Position numbers and translations under genes: made by a program. A stretch of 64,000 bases of DNA, taken from Rostrohypoxylon terebratum. Lineage: Eukaryota > Ascomycota > Sordariomycetes > Xylariales > Hypoxylaceae. The stretch is taken from NCBI GenBank assembly GCA_022497145.1, contig MU385914.1:1-64000 (forward strand), written 5' to 3'. Position 1 is the first letter of the stretch, and every line of letters starts with the position of its first letter. The notes beneath the pieces were generated by a model, which was not told the origin of the DNA, did not search any database, and saw nothing but the letters and a program-made list of their open reading frames with translations. Positions 24,717-36,483 of this stretch are shown piece after piece.

Positions 24717-25911
24717 CTACGCGGTTTCTTCGGTAGCACTCCTCTTAGCTGCCTCGTTTCCAGAGTAGATCCTAAACTGGTAAAAGATGACGCAATCCTC
24801 AACGATGGTTCCCAGGGATCCGAGAAGCCAAGGGATGGCCTTGATAATATACGCGGATTCCAGGGAGTAGGTGAAGACGCTCAGACCGTAGGTCAGGTTG
24901 CCGGTTAGAGATAATAGGAAGAAAAGGAGAGCGAGGCCCTCACAAGACTTCTCTCGGTAGTTCTTGATGATTTGGGGGATGCGGGCACTTCATTTTTATT
25001 TAGCACACACTCCGGAGCACGGAACTATTGTAACGTTGAACATACCATAAGTAGCAAACTGCACTTGCATATCCTAGCACCAATCCCATGATTGCTACCG
25101 GGGTGTCGGCATTGGGTTCATCGGAGGCCTCGTCCTTATCCCAAGCTCCCATCTTGTACGACACAAACCAGCCAGCAGCGCCGACAATCCAGATAGCCGC
25201 AACACTGATGGTGTTGTGTAGCCAAGGGTTACTATCGGGGGTCTCATCCTCACCGGTGACAACCCTCTTAATGGGGGCGAAGCCGGACTCAGTACGGTGA
25301 ATTGAATGGCGGCGGTGCGAGCCCGGAAGGCCGCTGGATGATCGTCTGCGAGGTTGCAATAATGGTTCGTCCTCCGAGGCCTCGGACTGGGTCGACCGAG
25401 TTCGCTGGCGGGCCTTCCGATCTTTGCGGGCGTTCAGGACGTTATAGTACAGGGATTGTGTAATCAGGATAATGTCGGAAATACAGAAGTAACCCGCGAG
25501 GGCTGTTGCTGTGGGTGCGAGTCCGGTCACGAGGGCACCTGGTGATCACAAATGACGGTTAGTTGCAGGTCACATAAAATATGTCGAGAAAGTCTTAAAG
25601 CTCGAAAAAGAGGAGTCATAGACCTACCAGACAGGTTTGAAATATCACCAAAGAGCCAGACAGCTAGAAACAGCATGGACAAGCCTTCAGCGCTCTTCGC
25701 TCGGTAGTTGGTGATTAGTTGAGGAAGCTATCGCATTGTGTAATTAGCATGCGATAAGTCACAGATCCATAGATGTAGGACCTATGACAAGACCTAGACC
25801 TACCAGTAGACAAATCCATGCAGTCAGACTGATGCTGCCGAATATCCCTGATAGGATTTCATTGGTAGAAAGACCATGTGTTAGCATCGTGTCGCCGTTG
25901 TTCACCTCCAT
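24717..25911 (-). CDS. PQ-loop vacuolar basic amino-acid transporter (Ypq/PQLC2 family)
   Basis: There are four exons: 25911-25804, 25727-25628, 25538-25046 and 24987-24717, giving 323 aa. Introns of 76, 89 and 58 bp keep frame (GTAGGT, GTAGGT and GTATGT donors). Two PQ-loop motifs are present: LLPQLITNYRAKSAEGLS (Pro-Gln at 38-39) and RIPQIIKNYREKSCEGLA (Pro-Gln at 238-239). About seven hydrophobic segments surround a long basic, Ser/Arg-rich cytosolic loop (residues ~105-175). Family members (yeast Ypq1-3, lysosomal PQLC2) export Lys, Arg and His from the vacuole or lysosome. The layout, length and closing segment (GSLGTIVEDCVIFYQF) match. The first exon is short, and the ATG at 25911 gives MEVNNGD; no better start is seen. 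Which Ypq paralogue this is cannot be settled by eye. Confidence 0.92.
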
Positions 25912-27075
25912 GATCGCGAATGATGTAGGTAAAGAGAAAAGTCTAATTGAAGAGAGAAAAAACCGACTAGGGAACTTGGAACTCGGAGATTAAGGTTAAA
26001 GAGAAGAACATCAAAGTCAGCTTTGATCAGGTGGTACCCATATGTATCTAGGATCAACTAAAAAGGTGGTCAGAGAAGGAGTCAGCTGGAAACTCTGTTT
26101 CAACGAGTTACGAGTTACGAGTTGGTGGTGGCTTCCAGTTTTCCCGTTTGGCTTTCCTCTTTCCTTTTCCCTTATCTCAGGTGCCTCCGATCTTTAGTCG
26201 CATCCATGATCCATCCAAGTACTATAACCTTGGAACTTTGTAGCTGTGCAGCGTCGCACAAAGATAAGGACCGCATATGAAGTGCGTGTGTGACCAATGA
26301 GGTTTAGTGCCAACCTCTTAGAGCCCGCGCAGATTGTGCAGTATTAACCCGCAGCTATTGTTCGTGCCTGCGCCCGCTTTGCAGCCCCGAGGGTCTCTGG
26401 GGGAATGGGGCGACGAATGGGTGATGGACCAATGACGCAGTTGGCTTTTTGCTTTATTCTCTATTTGCGGGTTCTTATTGCTGTGAATGGCCATCCGTAG
26501 CCAATAGTGTATTATGTGGTACAACAACGGAATGCCCCATAAAAGTAAATTCTACTATCTCAGGCCTTACCGATGAACTGAAGCTATGACAAACTTGAAC
26601 ATCAAACCAAATATGTACCTCAGAGTGAATCAATTTATTTATCCTTCATTTCCAATGCGTAAATGATTGTAGTATGTAATAATAGTATGTTCAATTTAAA
26701 TATGTTCAAAAATCCCAGGTCAAAAAATATCCCGACGCCTGCAACCTTACCTAAAATCTTAGTGGAAAGTCTGTTAGACGCCTGCAGCCGGTCATACACA
26801 AGGTGACCAGCCGTACGTGGCAAATCAGGTGCGGTGATCATGCGTGTTCCCTTGACAACCAACCCGTGCACATGCCACCCAAACTCACAATGCAATAGAC
26901 GCGCATTGTCGAGTTATCGTGGTTGACAAATAGGACAACTGATTATTATACTCATTCTTGTAACTCATTTTATATATACAATCTATGAAAAATATAATAA
27001 GAATAGCTTGGTAATTGGAGCATTATTAATTGCTATATTTGAAATTTCGAATTGTCTTCAGTCTGAGTCATCATC
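25912..27075. other. Divergent promoter region between PQ-loop and S1 nuclease genes
   Basis: This 1.16-kb region separates divergently transcribed genes. It contains a tandem 8-mer (ACGAGTTA, about 2.5 copies near 26102-26122) and a strongly AT-rich right end with the nuclease TATA box. No gene is supported. Confidence 0.5.
26971..26978 (+). promoter_or_regulatory. TATA box of the S1/P1 nuclease gene
   Basis: TATATATA lies 98 bp upstream of the start codon in an AT-rich promoter, with no competing element between it and the ATG. The spacing suits a short leader. Confidence 0.45.
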
Positions 27076-28105
27076 ATGAGATTCAGTCAATTTACTGTAG
27101 CCTTAGGCACATTCTTCTTGCCAGGTGCAGTGGCCTGGGGAAGTGAGTAACAAAATACCAGTGTCACGAGTGACTAAGTATGTGGCTAACCAGCTCATTA
27201 TTAGGTTTGGGTCACATAACTGTTGCCTATATTGCATCAAACTTCGTAAAGGACACCACAACTACTTACTTTCAGGATATCTTACAAAACAACACTGAGC
27301 ATTATCTTGCTGGAGTTGCTACTTGGGCCGACAGCATCAGATACACGAAATGGGGGCGTTTCAGCAAGAACTTCCATTTCATCGATGCAAAGGATACCCC
27401 GCCGGACTACTGTGGCGTTGACTTTGAGAGGGACTGCAAGGAGGATGGCTGTGTTGTGAGTTCGATTCAGAACTACACCTCTCAGCTGCTCGACGCAGAC
27501 CTGTATCCGTGGCGTAGGAGCCAGGCAGCCAAGTTCGTGATTCACTTCGTCGGCGACATCCATCAGCCCCTGCATGTGGAAAACGTCGCCATGGGAGGTA
27601 ACGGAATCCACGTAAAATGGGAGTCGTCTGAGCTGAATCTTCACCATGTCTGGGATTCGAGCATCGCCGAGAAGATGTTGGGCGGGATTCACAGAAAACC
27701 GTACGTAGCAGCATATGCATGGGCTACCAACCTTACCGAGCAAATCAAGTCTGGCAAGTATAAGTCAGTTAGTGAATCCTGGGCCGACGGTATCAGTCTC
27801 GATGACCCTATCAGCACCGCAATGGGATGGGCTAACGAGTCCAACGCTGTTGTTTGTACCCATGGTAACCCAATCCCTGTCTGTTTCAAGCTTTAAGTCG
27901 CGACATGATGGCTAATATGTTCCTCGTAGTGTTTCCAGAAGGTCCAAAAGCGATCATTGGCCAAGAGCTCGCGGGCGATTATTATGAAAAGGCTGCCCCT
28001 GTGATTGAGGTTCAAGTGGCTAAGGCAGGGTACCGTCTCGCTACTTGGTTAGATCTCATAGCCGACAAGCTCTCTGAGGCTGGGGCGGTTGTTGACGAGC
28101 TGTGA
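27076..28105 (+). CDS. Secreted S1/P1-type zinc-dependent single-strand nuclease
   Basis: Exons are 27076-27142, 27205-27864 and 27930-28105, giving 300 aa. Introns are 62 bp (GTGAGT..TTAG) and 65 bp (GTAACC..GTAG). The signal peptide covers residues 1-20 (cleavage after AVA), leaving Trp-21 as mature N-terminus, the residue whose free amino group binds zinc in S1/P1 enzymes. Other ligands are visible: LGHITVAYIA (His-26), WADSIR (Asp), FHFIDAKD (His), IHFVGDIHQPLH (His, Asp, His) and LHHVWDSSI (His, Asp). Cys residues (DYCGVDFERDC) and N-x-S/T sites fit a secreted glycoprotein. These nucleases degrade single-stranded DNA and RNA and remove 3'-phosphates, usually for phosphate scavenging. The second intron was placed so that THVFPEG runs on to ELAGDYYEKAAPVIEVQ; without it the frame stops at 27896. 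Confidence 0.94.
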
Positions 28106-28378
28106 GACGAATCCATTCTAAAAAGTTTGCTATGCTAGAACAATTATTTGTGGACATGCTTTAGATGTCTGCGGGAATTAGGATCGAGGAATGGGCTCTG
28201 GAAACTTCGATTTCATTCACGTTTTAAGAGAAATTTGGGTTGAACTCACTTTAGATAGTACTTGAAGTATTAATGTGCCACCTGGCAGGTAGTGAATGGC
28301 ATTAGCCGAGTCTTGGGTGCGGTCCGCGAAAATCCTCTTGGTGTCTTGAGAGGCGTTCCAGCTGACTTCCAAGCCTTC

Positions 28379-28846
28379 TTACTCTGCAAGGCTTGATTCC
28401 CATAACAACCAGGGTATATACAAAACTTTCTCGAACTTCTTGGCGAGGGCAGTGATGTGAAATTTAACAGACTCGGGCTTACCATCACTATATAGCTCAT
28501 TAGTAAAGCATCTGTGTTTAGTTTCGGTCTTAAAGCCAAGAATGAGCGACATAAGATAGGGCTCGGAAAAATCTTGGCTTACCCGGGCGACAGCCATCGC
28601 ACTCTTGAAATGGGCAATTCGACATTTTGATTTGCCGTCTCCTGGTCGGCACCGGGTCTTGGCGTTTCTAACGATCTCAGTCGCAGATTGAAGATCCCCT
28701 GTGAAGCCCGGCGAGGCACTGCGAAGCAGTTCACACGTGACAACCTTGATCGTGAATCAGGGGTGCTGCCGGGTTTCATCAGGGCACTATGGGACATGCC
28801 TCAAACTCGGATTACTCAAGGCCCTCGCAGCTCCGGCCGTCGACCT
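28379..28846 (-). pseudogene. Possible decayed gene, family unknown
   Basis: One minus-strand frame runs 125 codons without stop (28756-28379), with gene-like composition: CELLRSASPGFTGDL, then several Cys/Lys-rich stretches, SEPYLMSLILGFK, and KKFEKVLYIPW. Going upstream, the same frame continues to about 28846 but is broken by TGA (28759-28757) and TAG (28789-28787). There is no ATG or clear splice site that would bypass both. It could be a pseudogene fragment, an unspliced exon of a real gene, or chance. I recognise no family. Confidence 0.25.
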
Positions 28847-30324
28847 TTACCCTTATTGGAATCGTAGATTAATAGTCAAACGCGAAAAAAAAATGACGAG
28901 TAGACCGGCGCTAGAAGCGCCCATAACCGGTTGTTCATCTAGCCCCGGCCCATGTAAACGCGGCACGTCGAAGCTGTCAACGATAGAATGGAAACGTATG
29001 CTATGTAGCCGGAGCAGATCAATCCCGTCTGAAGAGTAAGCATACGCGATAGCATTCGACATCGCCATTCGATAGTTACGTCGCATAGGTAACCGCGCGG
29101 CCATCATCTTGGATCAGTTGAAGTCCGGTCGTAGATCAGATAAAGTGAGTTTGAGGCTCTTCCCTAAAATGATCCTCATTGCCAAGGACAAGAAGATTTT
29201 CCACATCAAATGTGCCAAGTAAACGTGAAATATTAGGTATCATGATGCTCCTAAAGGCGTTGTTTCAATCGGACTTGATTCCAAACCGCCTAAAGTCCAG
29301 ACGTCATTTTCGTCCCAACTCCGACCCTTTGCCCTTTGTGAATGTTTCTTCTCCTGTTTTCAACTGTGCCCCGTAGTATTGCCCCGTGAGGACGGAACAG
29401 GGTCGCAGACCTAGTGTAGTGTAGTGTAACAGGCTTGAGCAGGCGAATGGAATTGACGATACCGAGGAACTTCTAGAATTATCAGGGGACATATAGGGAG
29501 CTGGTGCTTACAGGGGTGTTTCGCCTTGGCCTTTAGGTGGGATTCTTTCTTTTTCAGCGGCGCTTTGCTTGTTGCGTCTTAGCAGATGCAGACAACCTGC
29601 TTAAGCGATCCGGGTCACAGCCTGATGAGGGAATCCTTCAAATCTTTCATTTGAGATTCTCGGATGAGATAGCCGACGAAGTGGTTGGCTAGTTACCCAG
29701 ACAGTTAGGAAGTAGAAAATATTATTATGGTGTTAATGTTAAGGAGGTAAATCAGCTGCTGCAGTTTCAGGCGAATTTGCTACTAGAATAAATTTGGGTT
29801 TAACTAGACCAGTACGAATTGTTACCGCGAGGGTCGTGATCCCCCTCATTATTAGCCTTGGGTCAAAAAGCTTATTCTCCGATCTGGGCTGCCTGAATTC
29901 TAGGAGGTAAGTGCTACAAAGCCACAGGAGCGTTGCCGAGTTCCGTTATATGCATCCTCCCGATTCTGGTCCACCAAAGTTCAATATATCGTATTTCCTA
30001 TCTTATTGGCGAAGATGTATTTAGTATCTAGTCATATTAAATGTTGTGATACTCGAGATAATCGCATCGCACAAGCTTACATACTATAGTAGATTACATA
30101 GATGCCAAGATGAACGGAGATGAAGATTTTATCTCCTCAGTCGATCAAAAAGCCTCAGTTGAAGATTTTTAGGTATGAATAAGCGGTCTCGCGGCACTTC
30201 TGAAGAACACATAGCTAAAGTGGCTATTCTATCCGGCCTTGGCAAGAGATCAGCATCTAGATCAGATTGATTTTGCATTGACGTTTCTTCACACCTGGCA
30301 TTGTCTCAACCACGACTCCAACAC

Positions 30325-30344
30325 GGCTGGCTGGCTGGCTGGCT
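30325..30344. repeat. (GGCT)5 microsatellite
   Basis: There are five perfect copies of GGCT in non-coding sequence. Confidence 0.9.
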
Positions 30345-32481
30345 GACAAGGGGCCAAAAGGCTGGTTATGGGGAGCAGGGTTTCTAGTATGGTTTCTATG
30401 CGTCCCCAGGCCAACGCCGGTGACAAATTTTCGGTCATCTTGATATTAATGTACATGATGTAAGTACATGCTATGTATTATACACCTATTCTGAATAATT
30501 AAGCTTGTTTTTTACACAACCCACAGCGGGTCCGGATAGATCAGAGAAAGTAGATCCCATGTTTGGACGACGGTGATAGACAGAGTCTGTTCGTTCATCA
30601 CACTGCGTACATAGTACTTGGGGGCAATGGATACGTATTTCGCATATGCAAGTAATATATGTGGTCGCTACAATTGGCTACTATTAGCTCGCTTACTTAA
30701 TAGATGAATCAAGAAATAACAATGGTAATTGCGGCTTCTCATTATCATATAGATGCCTAGAACCTAGATACCTACCTGACCTACAAGTCGATTTAAACGA
30801 ATACGGGCTCGCCGTCTTCGCTATCATGAGAATCATGTCTATCTCACCGTATCCAATAGTAGTCGTGAATATCAAAAATACCTACTCACCTCCCCATATA
30901 GGTAACCCAGATCGCAGAGAAGCTAAACCGTTCGTTTCGTATCTGACGTCAAAACGATGGATGAGTTTTGACGGGTTATGAGATTCCAAAGGATCGGCTA
31001 TCTATACTTACGTAGTAATCGATAATTTATCATTGTAACATTGACTCGGGGACTTCAAGGTTGAACTCTTACTATGTATGTACGTAGATACTTCGCCTGT
31101 CGTCCCAAGTAATAGCCGGAGCTCACTGATCATAGTAATATGTAACATATATGATTGGTTGAAAATCAGTTAAAAGGAGGTTGAAGCACCTGAAAATTCA
31201 CGGGCTAGGCGGTAGGTTTAGGACTTTAGGTATTATCTCTGGTCAGTACTTCGTACCTCTACATAGTATTAGCGCTTTCTAGTGCGTCGCTCAGATCCGC
31301 GCTTAAACGTTTGTCGGGATGTTTTGCCTCAGAATGCTTCCAGGGGACGAAACTAAGGGTGCTTGATCTTCTGCAAAATGCTAGGCTATCATTGGTCAGA
31401 TCCTTGAAAAGATGGGGAATCTGCGACGTATCGAGCCGCAAAGCTAAATGGTTGCTTGGCCAGACCCACTTCAGCTTCTTCGGTCACTTAGCTGGCCGAA
31501 GCCTTAGCGCCCCCTTCTTCCCTTCTTCAACTTCTTCTACTATACCTAACCTTAATGGAACATTCCCCGGAATTGGTATCGCAACACCTCCAGCACTCGC
31601 AATCACGATGTACTCCAGTAGGCGACGAGATGACTTACATTACAGTCCAAGCGGCTCTACACCTCAATCTATAATCCATTGGTTGATCATCCTCCTGAAG
31701 AGGCGCAGCTGTCTATGCTCAACTCTCGCGAAGGTGTCATCCCAAGTTTGACGGGTCCAAATCATAGGGCCAGCTAAACTGAATATCAAAAGACGAATGT
31801 GACACCAGATCTCCATTGGCGAGCTTCATTATGTCCTCAACGATAGTCATACAAACTGCCAGGCAAGGTCGTCAAAATACAAGGCATTTAGACGTCAAGA
31901 CTAGGTACCTATTCTATCCATAGTAGTCAAGTCAGCTACTATTACCACAACTAGGATACGGTATCTGTATCTGTTGTAGATCCTTCACGTAATCCAGCCT
32001 TAACCCCTTCCATGGATTTGAGCCGCTCCGAGAAAGTGAGAAAGGATCCTGGGGCATACCTTAAACATCTTTAGGCAAGATACGCAGGATACTCAAGATA
32101 CATACTACTATGTAGGTGTATGTGTGCCGTATTCGCCGAGGATCGTTTAAGCTTCTCCCCCATGTTCATTATCCCATGCAAATATTTTTTTCTTTGCTGT
32201 ATGACCGGGGTCAAGGCTAGCCAAGGACTCAAGCCTCAGATGTCCATCCCGTACCCCTGTTACAATACTTGGTCCCCCTGCTACACCCTGCCCGGGTCCC
32301 TCTCATTACTCTCGACATCGTCTCTTCCCTCCCATACCCCGTCCGCGTTTTGAGACTGTGGATACAGCTCCTGTGGATGGAACCTGCAAGGGAAGATGAT
32401 GTAGTGTTCGTTGCGGATGCCATTGATTCCAATAGCACTCAGGCACTACCCGTCCGAGACGCCTGTCTCCCATCGGTGGAG

Positions 32482-32490
32482 TATATAATA
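32482..32490 (+). promoter_or_regulatory. Probable TATA box of the Asn-rich secreted protein gene
   Basis: TATATAATA lies 343 bp before the start codon and is followed by a long CT-rich stretch without in-frame coding signal. This arrangement is typical of strongly expressed fungal genes with pyrimidine-rich leaders. Confidence 0.4.
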
Positions 32491-32832
32491 AGGAAAGTCT
32501 TGGCCCTCGAAGCATTTATGTCTTCTGTCCCATCCTCTTCATCAGCTTTAATTCTTTACTTCAGATTCTCTATCGAGTTTCATTCCTTTCTCTTTCCACT
32601 TTAGAATGCGCTGGTAGTGTGTCTCTTTACATTCGTTCTCTTCTTTCGACAGCATTTGGGATCTGCCCGCTCCATTTCACTTCAGTGTTGTCTGTGACCA
32701 CTCCTTTCAGCTAATTCGAAAACGGTCTGGAACCATTTTTGGATCTTACCATTTCCATTCTTAACCAACGAAACCGAAGAGAAAAGAATTAGCCCCCTCG
32801 CTCGATCAGTTTAAGGGTATATCTCATTCACC

Positions 32833-34409
32833 ATGCATGCCAAGAGTGTTCTCGTCGCCCTTCTCGGCGTCACGGCCATTACTGAGGCTACCGCCATCAG
32901 CCGTCCGTACGACCAGATCATGAACCGAAGAGCAGTTCGCGCTCTCAACACCCGACAGTTTGGCAAGGGTCAATTTGGTCAGAATGCGGGTCAGAAGGCA
33001 AACGCCGGCAACGGCCAGGCTGCCAACGCCAACAACGGCCAGAAAGCTAACGCCGGCAACACTGGCAATGCGAACACCGGTAACAACAACGCCAATACTG
33101 GTAACAACAACGCTGCCCAGGCCTCGTTGACATTGAATGCCAACGCCGTCCAAACCGGCTCTGCGCAAAACGGTAACCCGGATGCTTCTCAAGGAGAGTC
33201 GGCGTCCCTCACTGACAACGCCAACTTCATCAACTTCTGTTCCGGTCAGACGCTCACCAACGGTCTTCAACAGAAGCAGGGCTCTTGTAACGGTGTGGGT
33301 AAGTATTTGAATACATCCTTCCGAATTGGGTATTGTGATTAACAACTACTAGTCATGGGTAAGATTCCTGCGCAGACCAACATGGTCTCCAGTGTCTTGA
33401 TCAACCCTAAGCACAACGACAACATCGCAGCGAACCAGGACTTCAACATCCAGGTCCAGGTTGCCAACTTCCAGGCCGGTACCTTCACCAACGCTGACAA
33501 CACCTACTACTCTGCGCCTCAGAACCTCAACAACCAAGGAAACATCATTGGTCACACTCACGTCACCGTTCAGGATTTGGGTAACTCTTTGAACCCTACT
33601 CAACCTCTTGACGCCACGCAATTCGTCTTCTTCAAGGGTATCAACGACGCTGGTAACGGCAAGGGCCTTCTATCTGCCACTGTCACTGGTGGTCTCCCCG
33701 CTGGAAACTACCGTGTCTGCACTATGTTCTCCTCCGCTAACCACCAGCCTGTGCTCATGCCCGTGGCTCAGCGTGGTGCTCAGGACGACTGCAACAAGTT
33801 TACTGGTAAGCTAATACGACACATTACAGCTATGATTTGTTTTATTCAAAAAGCTAATTCGAACTAGTTGGTGGCAATGCCAACGCCAACGCTGGAAACA
33901 ACGCAAACGCCGGTAACAACGCAAATGCGGGCAACAACGCGAACGCTGGCAACAATGCCAACGCCGGTGCTAAGGCGAATGCTGGTGCCGCCGCAGCCGC
34001 AGGAAAGGGACAAACTGGCAAAGGCCAAAGTAATACATCGAACACAAGTACTAGCACTGGCAGTAATGCTAACGCGGGAACCACACAGACTAAAAACCTT
34101 GGCGGCGCAGCTCCAGCGATAACGAAATCTGGAGATGCCAGTCGGCCGTTTGCTGTTAACGGGTCAGTATAATTCTCTACGCCTCTACGAATTGTATCTG
34201 ACACTTCTCTACAGGAACACGTTCGTGGACCAGGCCTCTGCTAAGCAGAGATCCTGCGATGTGAGTATTCCAATCCCCCAGAGTTTCCCGGCCTCTTTCT
34301 GACTGTTTCGTAGATTCAAAACAACGCTTGTAACGACGCATCCAATGCGGGTGCTAGTTTCAAGCTTTCCGACTGCCAAGCGCAACAGAAAGCCTGCTTA
34401 GCGGCATAG
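32833..34409 (+). CDS. Secreted Asn/Ala/Gly-repeat protein with conserved Cys core
   Basis: Five exons (32833-33298, 33353-33805, 33868-34162, 34215-34260, 34314-34409) give 451 aa. The four introns are 52-62 bp and all keep frame. Residues 1-21 form a signal peptide, and a dibasic NRR site (residues 31-33) could allow propeptide cleavage. Asn/Ala/Gly/Thr-rich repeats (about 51-95) precede a conserved globular core (about 125-305: FINFCSGQ, GSCNGVVMGKIPA, then FQVQ-like strands and GNYRVCTMFSSANHQPVLMP). A second NNANAG repeat block (310-352) and a Cys-rich C-terminus (SCDIQNNACNDA, SDCQAQQKAC) follow. I recall the core as widespread in ascomycetes, with unknown function and sometimes misleading database names, so I give no function beyond a secreted or cell-wall-associated protein. 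No GPI signal is seen. Confidence 0.88.
32983..33117 (+). repeat. N-terminal Asn/Ala/Gly repeat-coding tract
   Basis: The tract encodes imperfect repeats of QKANAG, NANNGQ and NNNANTG type inside exon 1. Synonymous codons differ between copies, so the repeat is not a recent expansion. Confidence 0.7.
33876..34004 (+). repeat. 18-bp NNANAG tandem repeat-coding tract
   Basis: There are four in-register copies of an 18-bp unit encoding NNANAG, flanked by degenerate NANANAG and AKANAG/AAAAAG copies, at the start of exon 3. Third positions vary between copies. Confidence 0.8.
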
Positions 34410-36483
34410 TTGTGACCCAGGGAGGAGGAAAGATATGAAACATCATCCTGGCAGGGAGGTTTTTTTTTTCACTCTCTGCCGGGTGACGGTACCAGCTCGT
34501 TTTTGATTCGTATGGCTCTCTGTTTCGCCGCGGACGTCCAAGGCCGATGTTTTTTAATGTAATGTCACGCTGTGTGTGGCAGAATATAGAGAGTCCTGGG
34601 GCGGTCGGGGGCTACGACAATTACCTTTTAATGATCCAATACCACCAAAGCTCCGATCGTGTACATTTTTTCATGAGGCTTGGTTGCTTTTTCCATACCT
34701 AGTATTTTCTTTTATTTTATTTTTTTCGTGGAAGTGATATGGAGTGGGTAGTCTAAATAGCTAGAAGGGAATGGGAAGCACATATATCAGAAACTAATAT
34801 TTAGTGTCTTCTGTGAACTTCACTCTGCGACTGATCTTTACATGGGAATTTTGCGATTTGTGATTACTTGTCGATTTTCGATCTCGAATACCATATCTGC
34901 TAACATCTAATATTATTCTATGACTTTAGATCTGGCAGCAGCTGAGATGAGGGCAAAACCATCTAGATCTCGAGAAAGCTGGGGGGACACCACGGACTGC
35001 CAAATCTTGGGTCACCTCGTGTTCTAAGCGAAATAAAGATTATAGCTCAGTAGCTTACCAATATTACGGTGCTTGGCCAAACCCGACTTGGGCTACGGCA
35101 GAATCTCAAACCGTCGAGCGAGCCGAAGCCTCGTTCCAGAAGTCCCGGGGCTGTCTCGTACCCCTGTCTTGCGGCTCCCCTGTTTTATGCGACGTAGCTC
35201 AATTGCTGTATGTAGGTATTTTGCTTAAGGCGGTTTATATAGGTAGGGGAGGTTAGGAACTATTATGTATGTCATTTGCTACGTGGGATTTTGTATGCAA
35301 GGTACGGATACGGCTTCGCTTGGCGCTGGTTGCCGAGGAGCCGAAAGTGTGTCTAGCAGGGAGACAGACTATGATGTAAAGCGGTGAGCTGGGAACATGT
35401 CGTTGTTTGGAAGTTGTTCATATTAGGCAGGTTCGTAGATAGTCTCGGCGTTAAGGTGTTCAGGGCTTGATAATGCGGTCTTGCGCTCTTGCGCTTTATA
35501 TGAAAGGTTTTACTTGGCGCTTTCTGGCTGGATCTTTGGCCTCGATATATAGCCATATGGAGCTATTTTTGCTCGCTTTGCTCGAAGACCTTCATTTTCT
35601 ATGGACGATGAGATGATATGACGGACCTCTGGTTCATGCACCAGCTCTTGTGATCTATCTAAAAACATGAGTTTCAGGTACCTCAACTTCTCATTTCTAG
35701 AGAACCTTCCAAATTTATGGCTGTATTGGTTCTATCCGCTGTTTTCCCCGTCGAATTTACGAACAGACGTGGAACCCAAAGGAGTGATGTCAAGTCTGTA
35801 GTGAGTGATTATTAATATTGCTTGTCCTAAACTCCATCATTAGCGAACTCCGGACCGCTGTGGCTTGCATATCATGACGCGAAGGCGTGTGGTTAGTAAT
35901 ATCAATCACTGTACTCTGTATTTTATCGCGAAACGACTTGTAAAGCAATCTAGTGCCAGAATTTTATTAACACAACAACTCTAAAAAATGCCTCGTAACC
36001 CCACATATAACGCATCAACTACGAAGCGTTATTATCCGTATGAAAGCTCTGGTGATGTGATATAGGACTTGATGTATTTTAACCTAAAGCACGTATGTAT
36101 GCAGAAACAACCTTAAGCAGCTCTAAATTACAGGAAGCTTAAGCCTTAGGGGTAGCCAAGATGCAGTGATGAGTCAGTAAAGCCACAACTATGTACTATG
36201 TAACTGGCCGTGGCGGTGCATGGTTTCACGGAATGTCTCTCTGCCTCTCTGCCTATCTCTTACATCTCTTACCTGCTATCCTCGGACATACGGCGAGTCT
36301 CCTCTCAGGGGAGCTGTTCGGGATTGAGGGCTATCAATATTGCCTGAGAACCCGAGGGGCGTTGGCTAGCCTTAGTTCCGAGGTGTCCGAGTCCAGGTGA
36401 ATGAATCATGGCTATGGATCCTTAATGTGGACAGCCTGCTGGTTACAGCCGCCAACCCAGCCCGTGTGGATTTGCAGTTGGGG
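34410..36483. other. 2-kb intergenic region
   Basis: This holds the 3' UTR of the Asn-rich protein gene at the left and the promoter and leader of the 455-aa gene at the right. Small frames (35353-35556 -, 36191-36400 +) have no support. Confidence 0.5.

Larger units (their letters stand above)
28106..32832. other. 4.7-kb gene-poor region
   Basis: There is no confident gene. The left part contains one possibly decayed minus-strand gene (28846-28379). Simple repeats include (GGCT)5 at 30325-30344. A TAGGTACCTA palindrome lies at 31902-31911. The last ~400 bp hold the TATA box and CT-rich leader of the Asn-rich secreted protein gene. Confidence 0.5.

Noticed and set aside
31311..31751. 146-codon plus-strand frame
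   Set aside because: It opens with TTG, not ATG. Its composition is not coherent and no family is recognisable.
32983..34004. Asn-rich repeats considered as a prion-like or antifreeze domain
   Set aside because: The protein has a signal peptide and Cys-rich segments, so it is secreted. Nothing in the sequence supports either specific function.
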